This document shows, one piece after another, positions 48,791-62,800 of a stretch of DNA of 64,000 bases. Under the pieces are notes generated by a model. It searched no databases. It was not told where the DNA came from and was given only the letters and a program-made list of their open reading frames with translations. How positions within the stretch are numbered: position 1 is the stretch's first letter; the number at the start of each line of letters is the position of its first letter. Source of the stretch: Pogonophryne albipinna (lineage: Eukaryota > Chordata > Actinopteri > Perciformes > Artedidraconidae); NCBI GenBank assembly GCA_028583405.1, contig JAPTMU010000153.1, forward strand, positions 224,756 through 288,755, read 5' to 3'. A program made the translations under genes and the position numbers.

Positions 48791-49585
48791 AAACGGTACA
48801 GAAAACACCATGGTGTTGAATTAAGAAAAACAAGCCCAGTTTGTTTTGATTTAATTGTCTAGTACTCATTAACAGAACTGCTGGATTTCTAAAGATAACT
48901 AAAAGCAATTATTATTGAGACCACGCTTGCGGTTGAATTGTCCAAATGCTCCCATGTCTTTTCCTAACCACGTGTCCTTAACCTCTTTGAAAAACGCATT
49001 TCTGAAGGTGTGAAAAACCAGTTTGTTTAAATGTTCTGCACTCAAAGAAAAAGGTGACGCCTGTACACTTTATTTACTCCCAGATAAGTTTGACAATGAC
49101 GATGTGTCCCCCATACAAAGCTCTTCGTTGGGTCATGATTTCTTTTGACATTGATAGAACATCTAGAAATGTATCTCTGTTCATCAAAAGTCCATGTTTA
49201 CTGGCGGTTTGTTGGGTACCTCAGCTTTTGAGTTCTACTTCGATACGCCGCGTGTTGCTGTTTTGTTAAGCGAATGATATTGGAAGTAGAGTGGATTGGT
49301 TCCTTTGATATGCAACGTTTTGAACCCTGTTTGCTTCTGTGTTCCTGAGACGAAAGGACAACATTCTCATCCATGCAATAAAATGCCTATTTTACTTACA
49401 TCTTCCTCTGATTAAAACACCGTGCACTAAAGCAACAATCCAAGAAGCCGAAGAGTCACTCAGGTATAACATTTCCTAAAAAGGGCTCATGCAAAAATAA
49501 CGTAAGGTAACATCTTCTTATTACAGACACATGCATTTCCTAACATTCGGTCTATATGCTGTAAAATGTATTATCTCTTTGATTT
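48791..49585. other. Intergenic stretch
   Basis: No gene or repeat recognised. The short frame at 49054-49269 has no domain. Confidence 0.45.
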
Positions 49586-49960
49586 ACACACGGCATCTAT
49601 TGCACGTCTGTCCGTCCTGGAAGAGGGATCCCTCCTCTGTTGCTCTCCCTGAGGTTTCTCCCATGTTCCCTTTAAACTGTGGGGTTTTCTCTGGAAGTGT
49701 TTCCTTGTACGATGTGAGGGTCTAAGGACAGAGGGTCTAAGGACAGAGGGTCTAAGGATAGAGGGTCTAAGGACAGAGGGTCTAAGGACAGAGGGTCTGA
49801 GGACAGAGGGTGTCGTTTTTCTCATACTGATATTCTGAACAATCTGTGCTGTTGTATTTGCTGTAAAGTGTCTCTACTGTAGGCTATTTTTATTAAATGT
49901 ACAGCACTTTGGCTCCACCACACATCGTTTATAAATGTGCGATATAAATAAAACTTGATT
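49586..49960 (+). mobile_element. Dispersed teleost repeat with 15 bp VNTR, third copy
   Basis: Same head as 29470-29935 (CACGGCATCTATTGCACGTC, CTCCCTGAGGTTTCTCCCAT). Here there are only six VNTR units (49718-49810) and a different 3' end (GTACAGCACTTTGGCTCCAC, GATATAAATAAAACTTG). Either two related elements share a body, or the tail was exchanged. Confidence 0.8.
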
Positions 49961-50955
49961 TGTGTTTTGTTTTTGTTGTAATTATTATTGAGTGTTCTTG
50001 TATTTGAATGTGTTATTTTATACCTCGGGACTGTGGGAAACAGTATTTCGATCTTTCTGTGTGTACAAACATATTTTCAGATTGACAATGAAGTTGACTT
50101 TGACTTGACTGATTCTGAGACGTCAATCCAAGGATAAAACACTCCGTGCTTCTTCTTCCACGTCTTGTTCGTTATTACACACCGTATGGACATGTTCACA
50201 AGGTTAACAAAATGGTGTTTCATTTGAGGGCATCTTTAATGAGAAAAGCTTTCTGGTATTCACCTCGGACACGCAAATCAGTGCCTACTCGGTGAGCATG
50301 AAACCACATCTCCAATCCAAGGAAGTGCCGAGTCACTCAGGTGTGAAACTGCTAATTACTAAATATAAAATCCTCTCTGGGAGAGACGTATCTACACATC
50401 AGCGGTCGCCATAAAAAAGGGCAGAAAGAGAAAGAAATTAAACTTCTTCATTCTCTTTTTTCCGCGACTGACCTTTAGATGAAATGTCATGAGTGCAGTG
50501 CTTGTCTATTTCCCCGCCGTCAGGAAGGAAAAAGTCACTCTCAGTTTCAAAAGAGTGAACTTCCGTTAAAGATTTTTTTGGGAGAGCCATTAGTCGCGTT
50601 ATCTGGTCCGCCGTGAGGAAGAAGCGATTCAAGTGTGGAAAAGAAAGAAGCTTTGTAGTGCGGCCTTCAGAAACGTTCCATTTATCACCAAGAGCCAGAC
50701 GTGCCGCTCATATCTGCGTCCACAATAACTGCAAACAGCGCTGTGCACATTTGAATCTGAGCCATTTGATGCACGCTCATTAGAGAATAAGTGGGAGGAA
50801 TATTTCTGGTGTTTCTCAAAGTTTCACACATTTGAAAGAAGTCCAGATGAAATGGTGGAGGTTGAAGCGAAGGGCCATGAAGGCTGTCAGTATCAAACAG
50901 CCGGTATACATCACTAAACCCTTTTAGACGTTTCAATATTTTGCACCGGGTTACA
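49961..50955. other. Single-copy-looking stretch, no gene seen
   Basis: No repeat structure. The frames at 50438 and 50685 show no domain. 50600-50900 has balanced composition and is a candidate for conserved non-coding sequence, judged only by texture. Confidence 0.4.
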
Positions 50956-51260
50956 TTTTTGTAAATATTTATTAGAAACTCACAAACTAACATCAGAAAA
51001 CAGAAAACTTCTGAGCATTAGCGGCTTATATTCTAATAGCATCTCCTGATTCTGGTGAAATATAGTTCAACATCAGTTCTCCAGATAATTACAAGATCTG
51101 ATTTCTCTAAATATCCCTTCTTATTTCAAGTTCTCTCACCAAGCTAATGTGCACTTGCTCTATTGGCTGATTGTTTGCTTATTTCAAGTCAAAACAGCTT
51201 GATTTCTTTCTTGTTTAACTTGTCTTTGGAGCAGCATTTGTTCCAGTCTGCATAAGCGTA
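50956..51260 (+). mobile_element. TA-target MITE, 3' part
   Basis: TTTATTAGAAACTCACAAAC, ACATCAGAAAACAGAAAAC, CCTGATTCTGGTGAAATATA and GGAGCAGCATTTGTTCCAGT match the right half of 39223-39665. The left half is missing. Confidence 0.78.
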
Positions 51261-52550
51261 GATATATCAATGCAAATCTTATATCACAGACTCATCCAAC
51301 AGAGCAACACAATAGAACAGATGAAATAGTTAAAATAGTGCAAGGAGAGACTACAAGTGATTGGAATGAGATTGACGTCCAGCCAAACACAATATCTGTC
51401 TCCGTCTTTAACGTTGTGGACACCAACATTCGTTTCTGATAGCCTGTCAATCATATTTGCAAGAATAAGCAACGACAGCAGCAGTTGAACCTGGAAACTG
51501 TCCAAAACATCGCCTCCACTCGAACTCGGAGTTAATCAGGGTTTGTGAACGCACTCTGGATCCAAAAGGACCACTTAAGGACCGATAAGAGGGCGATAGT
51601 TGTTGGATTTAAGAGTACAGTAATTTGTGCACATTTGGGCTTTTCCAACCACCAGGCAGAAGGCATGGGTGTATATAACTATAAAGATGATAGCAGACGT
51701 AAATAAGATTAAAATATGTATAACTTTATTGTTATATATCACTTGCATTCAACCAACAGACAGTGGTAAATTGAATAGGATTAAACACCAGGTAGTTAAG
51801 TATTAAGTTAAGATGGAATAGATTAGATGTATACAGTATGGCCAGTATTTAAAGAGAGTTTATTTTTGAGTTTTATTTGAGAGTTCAAGTCATTGAAATA
51901 TTAACGTTGCATCAAAATCACACTTCAACAATTACCACTTTTATTTTAACTTTATTGTTGCTTATTACATGGTTTAGTTGAATACTCGATTCTGATTGGT
52001 AAATTCAGAACATGTGACACGTTGTTAATCCAGAACAGACAGACCGTTGTTAAGGACGCTCACATCTGCACAAAGAAGTCCGGTCGATTTAACTACAGTT
52101 TGGCTGCAGTTTGCTTTTCAAACTGGGACAAGAAAACAGTGGAGAAGTAACGGGGGAGAAACCCTCCTTTTTACGCAGCGGTCCAGACATAGACATCAAA
52201 CAGCGACACATATTCAGTGTGCAGTTCCTTTGGCATTAGGGCAGGGATATCTAGATACTTCCCAAGGTCTGACATCATGACTTGTGCTACTTTTAAAGCA
52301 AGCAGCGACGTTTTCAAATCTGTAATCAAAGAGGTCCTCAAAAACACTATCGAAGCAGTTCCTGCCGTTGCTACGTTAGTTCAAACGGTAACAACGGACT
52401 ACTTTTCTTAGCGGACGCATGTCAATTTAAATCAATACATACAACTATTTTTTTAAATCAATAAAATCATTTTCTAAATCTATAAAAGCATTTCAATTAA
52501 TATTGGGAGTCATGTCTTTACTTTGTTGAGAATGTGGCCGTGTGATGAGC
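51261..52550. other. Intergenic stretch with a dispersed-repeat fragment
   Basis: 51281-51370 is related to 42880-42970 and 43495-43515. The remainder, including small frames at 52047-52411, shows no domain I recognise. Confidence 0.5.
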
Positions 52551-52667
52551 GGATGCTGTGCAGCGAGGCGGTCATTATGAAGAACACCGACAGGCAGATC
52601 AGGATCCTTCCTGATCTGCCTGTCGGTGTTCTTCTCCCCATAAGGACCGCCTCGCTGCACAGCATCC
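52551..52667. repeat. 117 bp near-perfect foldback (hairpin/cruciform)
   Basis: Arm 52551-52604 pairs with 52609-52667 around a 4-base TCCT loop. The arms begin and end GGATGCTGTGCAGCGAGGCG and CGCCTCGCTGCACAGCATCC. The inner part, GAACACCGACAGGCAGATCA, pairs perfectly. The only disruption is a substitution and about 5 extra bases (GGGGA-type) in the right arm near 52636-52641. It is not flanked by recognisable TIR target duplications. It could be a foldback element, a palindromic duplication or a long-stem transcript hairpin. Confidence 0.92.
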
Positions 52668-53430
52668 CTTACTCTCAAAGTTACTCATCTGTATTCCATT
52701 TGCCCACAAATTGGATAATGGATATATTTTAAAGACAACACTGAACATTTAACATGTGAGAATTGGCTGCTTTTTGCAACCTTTCGTGAAATGTCCTGAC
52801 TCTCGAACACTTCAGCTTGAAGCATAAATCAAGTGTACCAGCAAATACAGCATCCACTTTAAAAAAGCATGAATATTACATTAAAAAAGGCACGAAATGT
52901 CCACTTTTTTGCATAAATCTGCATGTATTTGCTTCTGTTTTGTCTCTACAAGGACTCGCTCCTCGTGCTCCGACCTTCTGAACCGCGCCTCGTGCCTCGG
53001 ATCCTTGAGGCTCAGATTTAAGGACTGACATCCGGCTCCTTTGAGATGGAAATTTAATTTCTTTGAAGGCCTTCGACAGACGTCAGTGTGAATGCTATTA
53101 AAACGGTATTAAAGGGCGTCCTTGCAGTCGGGCGAAATGAGAATCCCTGCTTTTAAATATTTGACTGATTCTGGTACTTTTAAAGGGATAATATGAAACT
53201 CAGCTGACAATATGATTACACTTTTTACAAACGGTGTCCTCGACGCTCCGTCTTCAATGGGAACCTTTTCTTAACGCTCTTTGAAAAAATGATATACGGC
53301 GTTTTAGAGAACATATGAAAAGGAAGCGTCTCCGTCATTACCGTGAAGCAGATATTCACGTCGCTGAAGAGACGTGTAAAATAAACCACTTTGAGATTCT
53401 GTTAACGTCTTTCTACAGCGCTCATCGTGG
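52668..53430. other. Intergenic stretch
   Basis: No gene or repeat recognised before the 56 bp array. Confidence 0.45.
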
Positions 53431-53439
53431 CTCCTTCTG

Positions 53440-56400
53440 TCCTACCTCCTTACTTCCTTTTGCCTTCACTATTCCTGACAATGTTTCTTTATTCCTTCTC
53501 CCTTTTCCTTCCGTCCTACATCCTTACTTCCTGCCAATGTTTCTTTATTCCCTCTCCCATTTCCTTCCGTCCTACATCCTTACTTCCTGCCAATGTTTCT
53601 TTATTCCCTCTCCCATTTCCTTCCGTCCTACATCCTTACTTCCTGACAATGTTTCTTTATTCCCTCTCCCTTTTCCTTCCGTCCTACATCCTTACTTCCT
53701 GCCAATGTTTCTTTATTCCTTCTCCCATTTCCTTCCGTCCTACATCCTTACTTCCTGCCAATGTTTCTTTATTCCTTCTCCCATTTCCTTCCGTCCTACA
53801 TCCTTACTTCCTGACAATGTTTCTTTATTCCTTCTCCCATTTCCTTCCGTCCTACATCCTTACTTCCTGCCAATGTTTCTTTATTCCCTCTCCCATTTCC
53901 TTCCGTCCTACATCCTTTCTTCCTGCCAATGTTTCTTTATTCCCTCTCCCATTTCGTTCCGTCCTACATCCTTACTTCCTGACAATGTTTCTTTATTCCT
54001 TCTCCCATTTTCTTCCGTCCTACATCCTTTCTTCCTGCCAATGTTTCTTTATTCCCTCTCCCATTTCGTTCCGTCCTACATCCTTACTTCCTTACAATGT
54101 TTCTTTATTCCCTCTCCCATTTCCTTCCGTCCTACATCCTTACTTCCTGCCAATGTTTCTTTATTCCCTCTCCCATTTCGTTCCGTCCTACATCCTTACT
54201 TCCTTACAATGTTTCTTTATTCCCTCTCCCATTTCCTTCCGTCCTACATCCTTACTTCCTGCCAATGTTTCTTTATTCCCTCTCCCATTTCCTTCCGTCC
54301 TACATCCTTACTTCCTGACAATGTTTCTTTATTCCTTCTCCATTTCCTTCCATCCTACATCCTTACTTCCTGACAATGTTTCTTTATTCCTTCTCCCATT
54401 TCCTTCCATCCTACATCCTTTCTTCCTGCCAATGTTTCTTTATTCCCTCTCCCATTTCCTTCCATCCTACATCCTTTCTTCCTGCCAATGTTTCTTTATT
54501 CCCTCTCCCATTTCGTTCCGTCCTACATCCTTACTTCCTTACAATGTTTCTTTATTCCCTCTCCCATTTCCTTCCGTCCTACATCCTTACTTCCTGCCAA
54601 TGTTTCTTTATTCCCTCTCCCATTTCCTTCCGTCCTACATCCTTACTTCCTGACAATGTTTCTTTATTCCTTCTCCCATTTCCTTCCATCCTACATCCTT
54701 ACTTCCTGACAATGTTTCTTTATTCCTTCTCCCATTTCCTTCCATCCTACATCCTTTCTTCCTGCCAATGTTTCTTTATTCCCTCTCCCATTTCCTTCCG
54801 TCCTACATCCTTTCTTCCTGCCAATGTTTCTTTATTCCCTCTCCCATTTCGTTCCGTCCTACATCCTTACTTCCTTACAATGTTTCTTTATTCCCTCTCC
54901 CATTTCCTTCCGTCCTACATCCTTACTTCCTGCCAATGTTTCTTTATTCCCTCTCCCATTTCGTTCCGTCCTACATCCTTACTTCCTTACAATGTTTCTT
55001 TATTCCTTCTCCCATTTTCTTCCGTCCTACATCCTTACTTCCTGCCAATGTTTCTTTATTCCCTCTCCCATTTCCTTCCGTCCTACATCCTTTCTTCCTG
55101 CCAATGTTTCTTTATTCCCTCTCCCATTTCGTTCCGTCCTACATCCTTACTTCCTGACAATGTTTCTTTATTCCCTCTCCCATTTCCTTCCCGTCCTACA
55201 TCCTTACTTCCTGCCAATGTTTTCTTTATTCCCTCTCCCATTTCGTTCCGTCCTACATCCTTACTTCCTGACAATGTTTCTTTATTCCTTCTCCCATTTC
55301 CTTCCGTCCTACATCCTTACTTCCTGCCAATGTTTCTTTATTCCCTCTCCCATTTCCTTCCGTCCTACATCCTTTCTTCCTGCCAATGTTTCTTTATTCC
55401 CTCTCCCATTTCGTTCCGTCCTACATCCTTACTTCCTGACAATGTTTCTTTATTCCCTCTCCCATTTCCTTCCGTCCTACATCCTTACTTCCTGCCAATG
55501 TTTCTTTATTCCCTCTCCCATTTCGTTTCCGTCCTACATCCTTACTTCCTGACAATGTTTCTTTATTCCTTCTCCATTTTCTTCCGTCCTACATCCTTTC
55601 TTCCTGCCAATGTTTCTTTATTCCTTCTCCCATTTCGTTCCGTCCTACATCCTTTCTTCCTGCCAATGTTTCTTTATTCCCTCTCCCATTTCGTTCCGTC
55701 CTACATCCTTACTTCCTGACAATGTTTCTTTATTCCCTCTCCCATTTCCTTCCGTCCTACATCCTTACTTCCTGCCAATGTTTCTTTATTCCCTCTCCCA
55801 TTTCGTTCCGTCCTACATCCTTACTTCCTGACAATGTTTCTTTATTCCTTCTCCCATTTTCTTCCGTCCTACATCCTTTCTTCCTGCCAATGTTTCTTTA
55901 TTCCTTCTCCCATTTCGTTCCGTCCTACATCCTTTCTTCCTGCCAATGTTTCTTTATTCCCTCTCCCATTTCGTTCCGTCCTACATCCTTACTTCCTTAC
56001 AATGTTTCTTTATTCCCTCTCCCATTTCCTTCCGTCCTACATCCTTACTTCCTGCCAATGTTTCTTTATTCCCTCTCCCATTTCGTTCCGTCCTACATCC
56101 TTACTTCCTTACAATGTTTCTTTATTCCCTCTCCCATTTCCTTCCGTCCTACATCCTTACTTCCTTACAATGTTTCTTTATTCCCTCTCCCATTTCGTTC
56201 CGTCCTACATCCTTACTTCCTTACAATGTTTCTTTATTCCTTCTCCCATTTTCTTCCGTCCTACATCCTTACTTCCTGCCAATGTTTCTTTATTCCCTCT
56301 CCCATTTCGTTCCGTCCTACATCCTTACTTCCTTACAATGTTTCTTTATTCCCTCTCCCATTTCCTTCCGTCCTACATCCTTACTTCCTGCCAATGTTTC

Positions 56401-56668
56401 TTTATTCCCTCTCCCATTTCCTTCCGTCCTACATCCTTACTTCCTGACAATGTTTCTTTATTCCTTCTCCCATTTCCTTCCATCCTACATCCTTACTTCC
56501 TGACAATGTTTCTTTATTCCTTCTCCCATTTCCTTCCATCCTACATCCTTTCTTCCTGCCAATGTTTCTTTATTCCCTCTCCCATTTCGTTCCGTCCTAC
56601 ATCCTTACTTTCTTACAATGTTTCTTTATTCCCTCTCCCATTTCCTTCCGTCCTACATCCTTACTTTC
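53440..56668 (+). repeat. 56 bp pyrimidine-rich minisatellite (~58 copies)
   Basis: Unit TCCTTACTTCCTGCCAATGT, TTCTTTATTCCCTCTCCCAT, TTCCTTCCGTCCTACA (56 bp). Variants CTGACAATG, CTTACAATG, TTTCGTTCCG, TTCCATCC and CCTTTCTTCC recur in sets. 56 is not a multiple of 3, yet the unit has no plus-strand stops, so frames of 350-450 codons arise that cycle through three readings every 168 bp (Leu/Pro/Phe/Ser-rich). No start context, splice sites or family resemblance. Not a gene. Confidence 0.97.
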
Positions 56669-57540
56669 CTCATTTATATTCCTCTTCTTTCTGTCCTCTA
56701 TCCTTTCTTCCCTTTTCCATCTTCATTTGTTCTGCAATTCCTCTACGCTCTGCTTTCCTTTCACCTTTCCTTCATTCCTTCTGCCTTTCCTTTTCCCTTT
56801 ATGTCCCCTATCCTTACTTCCTTTAACTTCATCCTCCCTTTCCTTCTGGATTACATACTTACCTTTTCTCATTCCTCTTCCTACATCCTTACTTCCTTTT
56901 GTCTTCATAATTCCTGCAACCTATTCCTCTTCCCTTTCCTTTTACCTACTGGCTTATTTCCTTTTTTCCTACATCCTTCATTCATTCTCCGTTTCATTCT
57001 CATCTCCATCCTTACTTTCTTATTACTTCATCCCAACCAGCATTTCTTCTCAATTTGTATTTCCCTTTCCTTACGCCCTACATCCTTACTTCCTTGATCC
57101 ATCCTATTTCCTGCCACCATTTCTTATTCCTTTTCTCTTCCCTTTTTCACCTTCTTCCATCCGTACTTTTATTTTGCTTCATGATTACCTTTCCTCTTCC
57201 TTCTGTCCTCCATCCTTACTTCCTCTATTTCTTAATTCGTTTTCCTCTTTCCTCACCCACCCTCCCCAATCCCTACTTCCTTTTCCTTCCTGTTTTGTTT
57301 CCTCTTCCGATTCCTTCGGTCCTAAATCCTTACTTCCTTTTCAAACAACCATTACTTCATCCCTTATCCTTCGGTCTGACGTCCCTACTTCCTTATGCCC
57401 TACAATCTTACTTTTACCTTCCTCTTTTGTTTCCTCTTCTGATTCCTTTGGTCCTAAAACCCTACTTCCTTTTGTCTTCATAATTCCTGCAACTATTACT
57501 TCATCCCTCTTCCTCTTCCTCTTCCCCTCCCTCCGTCCTC
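56669..57540 (+). repeat. Degenerate edge of the 56 bp array
   Basis: TCCTACATCCTTACTTCCT-like words continue at irregular spacing in pyrimidine-rich sequence, with unrelated text in between. This fits the unhomogenised edge of a tandem array. The 375-codon frame here is a low-complexity artefact. Confidence 0.8.
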
Positions 57541-58733
57541 CCCTCATTAATAAGGACAACAGACTCAGTTTCTCTCTCTCTCTCCTCTCTTGCTGGAGGT
57601 TAATTGAGGTGCATTGTGGGATCACTGAGCGGTGGCTGGTGTTGACCCCGGGGTTGGGGGGGTCGGGGGGTCACGCCGTGCAGCTGTAAACACAGATCTG
57701 CCCGACGATAACACGGTACTTTAACTGGAACGCTTCACTGCAGGCGGATCATCTGCAGACCCACAGCCTCTGGGCCGCATCAATAATTCACTTTAGCTCC
57801 ATATTTAATGCACCATTGCTGCCAGGAGGCTGATAATCAAGTGCTGGGAGACCATGAGGGGAAGATTCCTGGTCACTTGTGCTGTTAGGAAGCTCAATTT
57901 ATTAAGGCTCCACGTTACCAGAGACAACGCTGATTTAAAACCATTCACAACGCCTCAAACTGATCCTTCGTGCAGCACTTCCTGCTCCTCGAAATTGAAG
58001 ATATGCTGCTTTTCTTAGGTTGTATATCTTTGTAATCTGCATATTGTATAACGTTGGTTAATAAATAAGACATATGGAGACGTCATGTTGTTTTAAGCTT
58101 ACATGTTCCCCAAAAAGATTCACCAACAGTAAAACAGCAACTATAAAGTTCACAAATGAAACACACAGATAAATAAAAGCCAAATGTGTTTCGATCAATA
58201 AGTTAGAAATGTATGTTTTAAAAAAGCTGTTTGCAGAAAACAAAACTAGACATGTAAAGAAATAACTCTCACAAACTGGGATCTTCACTGTTTTCTGATC
58301 CAGAGAACTTCCGTTAGTGAAGACAGTTGTTAGGTGCAGCCATAGCAAGAGCATAATAAAGATGGTATTATAGGAAATAAGGGAAGGAAAGACCGAGAAG
58401 GAAACAGAGGAGGAAGTGAGGAGAAAGACGAAGAGCAAAACCAAAGCAACGGCTGCAGATTAAAATACTGTAAGTGTTGCTGCTCTGTTTGTGTTGCATC
58501 ACATAATCTGAGACTGTATGTTCTGTAGAAGTGTTTCTCCCCTCTGAAACATTGATGCTGTGTTTGCATCACGCTCCTCCTCCTCCTCCTCCTCCACCTC
58601 CTCCTCCTCAGAGCAGATGTTCCTCTGGAGTCTCTGCCGACCTTCCAGTGCTCGACATCGCCGGCTTTTATCCGTGTTCTCTCAATCTGACGCCGTGTTT
58701 TAATACACCGACACCGAGCCTCACTGCTCATCA

Positions 58734-58736
<3 letters not shown>
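57541..58736. other. Single-copy-looking stretch with a short (TCC)n
   Basis: 57700-57900 is non-repetitive and G+C-balanced, a possible conserved non-coding block. A (CTC)n tract lies at 58574-58609. The minus frames at 58058-58731 contain no domain I recognise. Confidence 0.45.

Positions 58737-58800
<64 letters not shown>
58737..58800. repeat. (TG)n microsatellite
   Basis: About 64 bp. Confidence 0.98.
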
Positions 58801-58802
<2 letters not shown>

Positions 58803-58948
58803 AGCAAGGAGCACTAGCCAGACCTTGAGTGTATCACACACACGTAAAAAAACCTGCCTCACCCCCTTAACCAATCACACTTAAGCGTGATGTTGTTGTC
58901 CATTAGCATTGACTGGGTTTGCTGAGGCTAGCAGAAACATGGCATCAG

Positions 58949-59825
<877 letters not shown>

Positions 59826-62800
59826 CTTTAAAGAGTCCTCTCCGGCTGATGTTCAGGTGTATATCAGTACGTAGTGCCTCTACTTTAAAGAGTCCTCTCC
59901 GGCTGATGTTCAGGTGTATATCAGTATGTAGTGGCTCTACTTTAAAGAGTCCTCTCCTGCTGATGATCAGGTGTATATCAGTATGTAGTGTCTCTACTTT
60001 AAAGAGTCCTCTCCGGCTGATGTTCAGGTGTATATCAGTATGTAGTGTCTCTACTTTAAAGAGTCCTCTCCTGCTGATGTTCAGGTGTATATCAGTATGT
60101 AGTGTCTCTACTTTAAAGAGTCCTCTCCGGCTGATGTTCAGGTGTATATCAGTACGTAGTGCCTCTACTTTAAAGAGTCCTCTCCGGCTGATGTTCAGGT
60201 GTATATCAGTATGTAGTGTCTCTACTTTAAAGAGTCCTCTCCGGCTGATGTTCAGGTGTATATCAGTATGTAGTGTCTCTACTTTAAAGAGTCCTCTCCT
60301 GCTGATGTTCAGGTGTATATCAGTATGTAGTGTCTCTACTTTAAAGAGTCCTCTCCTGCTGATGTTCAGGTGTATATCAGTATGTAGTGTCTCTACTTTA
60401 AAGAGTCCTCTCCTGCTGATGTTCAGGTGTATATCAGTATGTAGTGTCTCTACTTTAAAGAGTCCTCTCCTGCTGATGTTCAGGTGTATATCAGTATGTA
60501 GTGTCTCTACTTTAAAGAGTCCTCTCCTGCTGATGTTCAGGTGTATATCAGTATGTAGTGTCTCTACTTTAAAGAGTCCTCTCCTGCTGATGTTCAGGTG
60601 TATATCAGTGTGTAGTGTCTCTACTTTAAAGAGTCCTCTCCTGCTGATGTTCAGGTGTATATCAGTATGTAGTGTCTCTACTTTAAAGAGTCCTCTCCTG
60701 CTGATGTTCAGGTGTATATCAGTATGTAGTGTCTCTACTTTAAAGAGTCCTCTCCTGCTGATGTTCAGGTGTATATCAGTATGTAGTGTCTCTACTTTAA
60801 AGAGTGCCTCTCCTGCTGATGTTCAGGTGTATATCAGTATGTAGTGTCTCTACTTTAAAGAGTCCTCTCCTGCTGATGTTCAGGTGTATATCAGTATGTA
60901 GTGTCTCTACTTTAAAGAGTCCTCTCCTGCTGATGCTCAGGTGTATATCAGTATGTAGTGTCTCTACTTTAAAGAGTCCTCTCCTGCTGATGTTCAGGTG
61001 TATATCAGTATGTAGTGTCTCTACTTTAAAGAGTCCTCTCCTGCTGATGCTTCAGGTGTATATCAGTATGTAGTGTCTCTACTTTAAAGAGTCCTCTCCT
61101 GCTGATGTTCAGGTGTATATCAGTATGTAGTGTCTCTACTTTAAAGAGTCCTCTCCTGCTGATGTTCAGGTGTATATCAGTATGTAGTGTCTACTTTAAA
61201 GAGTCCTCTCCTGCTGATGTTCAGGTGTATATCAGTATGTAGTGTCTCTACTTTAAAGAGTCCTCTCCTGCTGATGCTCAGGTGTATATCAGTATGTAGT
61301 GTCTCTACTTTAAAGAGTCCTCTCCTGCTGATGTTCAGGTGTATATCAGTATGTAGTGTCTCTACTTTAAAGAGTCCTCTCCTGCTGATGTTCAGGTGTA
61401 TATCAGTATGTAGTGTCTCTACTTTAAAGAGTCCTCTCCTGCTGATGCTCAGGTGTATATCAGTATGTAGTGTCTCTACTTTAAAGAGTCCTCTCCTGCT
61501 GATGCTCAGGTGTATATCAGTATGTAGTGTCTCTACTTTAAAGAGTCCTCTCCTGCTGATGCTCAGGTGTATATCAGTATGTAGTGTCTCTACTTTAAAG
61601 AGTCCTCTCCTGCTGATGTTCAGGTGTATATCAGTATGTAGTGCTCTCTACTTTAAAGAGTCCTCTCCTGCTGATGTTCAGGTGTATATCAGTATGTAGT
61701 GTCTCTACTTTAAAGAGTCCTCTCCTGCTGATGTTCAGGTGTATATCAGTATGTAGTGTCTCTACTTTAAAGAGTCCTCTCCTGCTGATGTTCAGGTGTA
61801 TATCAGTATGTAGTGTCTCTACTTTAAAGAGTCCTCTCCTGCTGATGTTCAGGTGTATATCAGTATGTAGTGTCTCTACTTTAAAGAGTCCTCTCCTGCT
61901 GATGTTCAGGTGTATATCAGTATGTAGTGTCTCTACTTTAAAGAGTCCTCTCCTGCTGATGTTCAGGTGTATATCAGTATGTAGTGTCTCTACTTTAAAG
62001 AGTCCTCTCCTGCTGATGTTCAGGTGTATATCAGTATGTAGTGTCTCTACTTTAAAGAGTCCTCTCCTGCTGATGTTCAGGTGTATATCAGTATGTAGTG
62101 TCTACTTTAAAGAGTCCTCTCCTGCTGATGTTCAGGTGTATATCAGTATGTAGTGTCTCTACTTTAAAGAGTCCTCTCCTGCTGATGCTCAGGTGTATAT
62201 CAGTATGTAGTGTCTCTACTTTAAAGAGTCCTCTCCTGCTGATGTTCAGGTGTATATCAGTATGTAGTGTCTCTACTTTAAAGAGTCCTCTCCTGCTGAT
62301 GTTCAGGTGTATATCAGTATGTAGTGTCTCTACTTTAAAGAGTCCTCTCCTGCTGATGCTCAGGTGTATATCAGTATGTAGTGTCTCTACTTTAAAGAGT
62401 CCTCTCCTGCTGATGCTCAGGTGTATATCAGTATGTAGTGTCTCTACTTTAAAGAGTCCTCTCCTGCTGATGTTCAGGTGTATATCAGTAGTGTAGTGTC
62501 TCTACTTTAAAGAGTCCTCTCCTGCTGATGTTCCGGTGTATATCAGTATGTAGTGTCTCTACTTTAAAGAGTCCTCTCCTGATGATGTTCCGGTGTATAT
62601 CAGTATGTAGTGTCTCTACTTTAAAGAGTCCTCTCCTGCTGATGTTCAGGTGTATATCAGTATGTAGTGTCTCTACTTTAAAGAGTCCTCTCCTGCTGAT
62701 GTTCAGGTGTATATCAGTATGTAGTGTCTCTACTTTAAAGAGTCCTCTCCTGCTGATGTTCAGGCTGTATATCAGTATGTAGTGTCTCTACTTTAAAGAG

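Noticed and set aside
52047..52411. Two overlapping short frames as a small gene
   Set aside because: No domain, no start or splice signals that stand out, and no sign of codon bias.
53427..55719. Open frames of 408 and 447 codons rich in Phe, Leu, Pro and Ser
   Set aside because: A stop-free 56 bp minisatellite read in rotating frames. Equally long frames overlap in the other phases.
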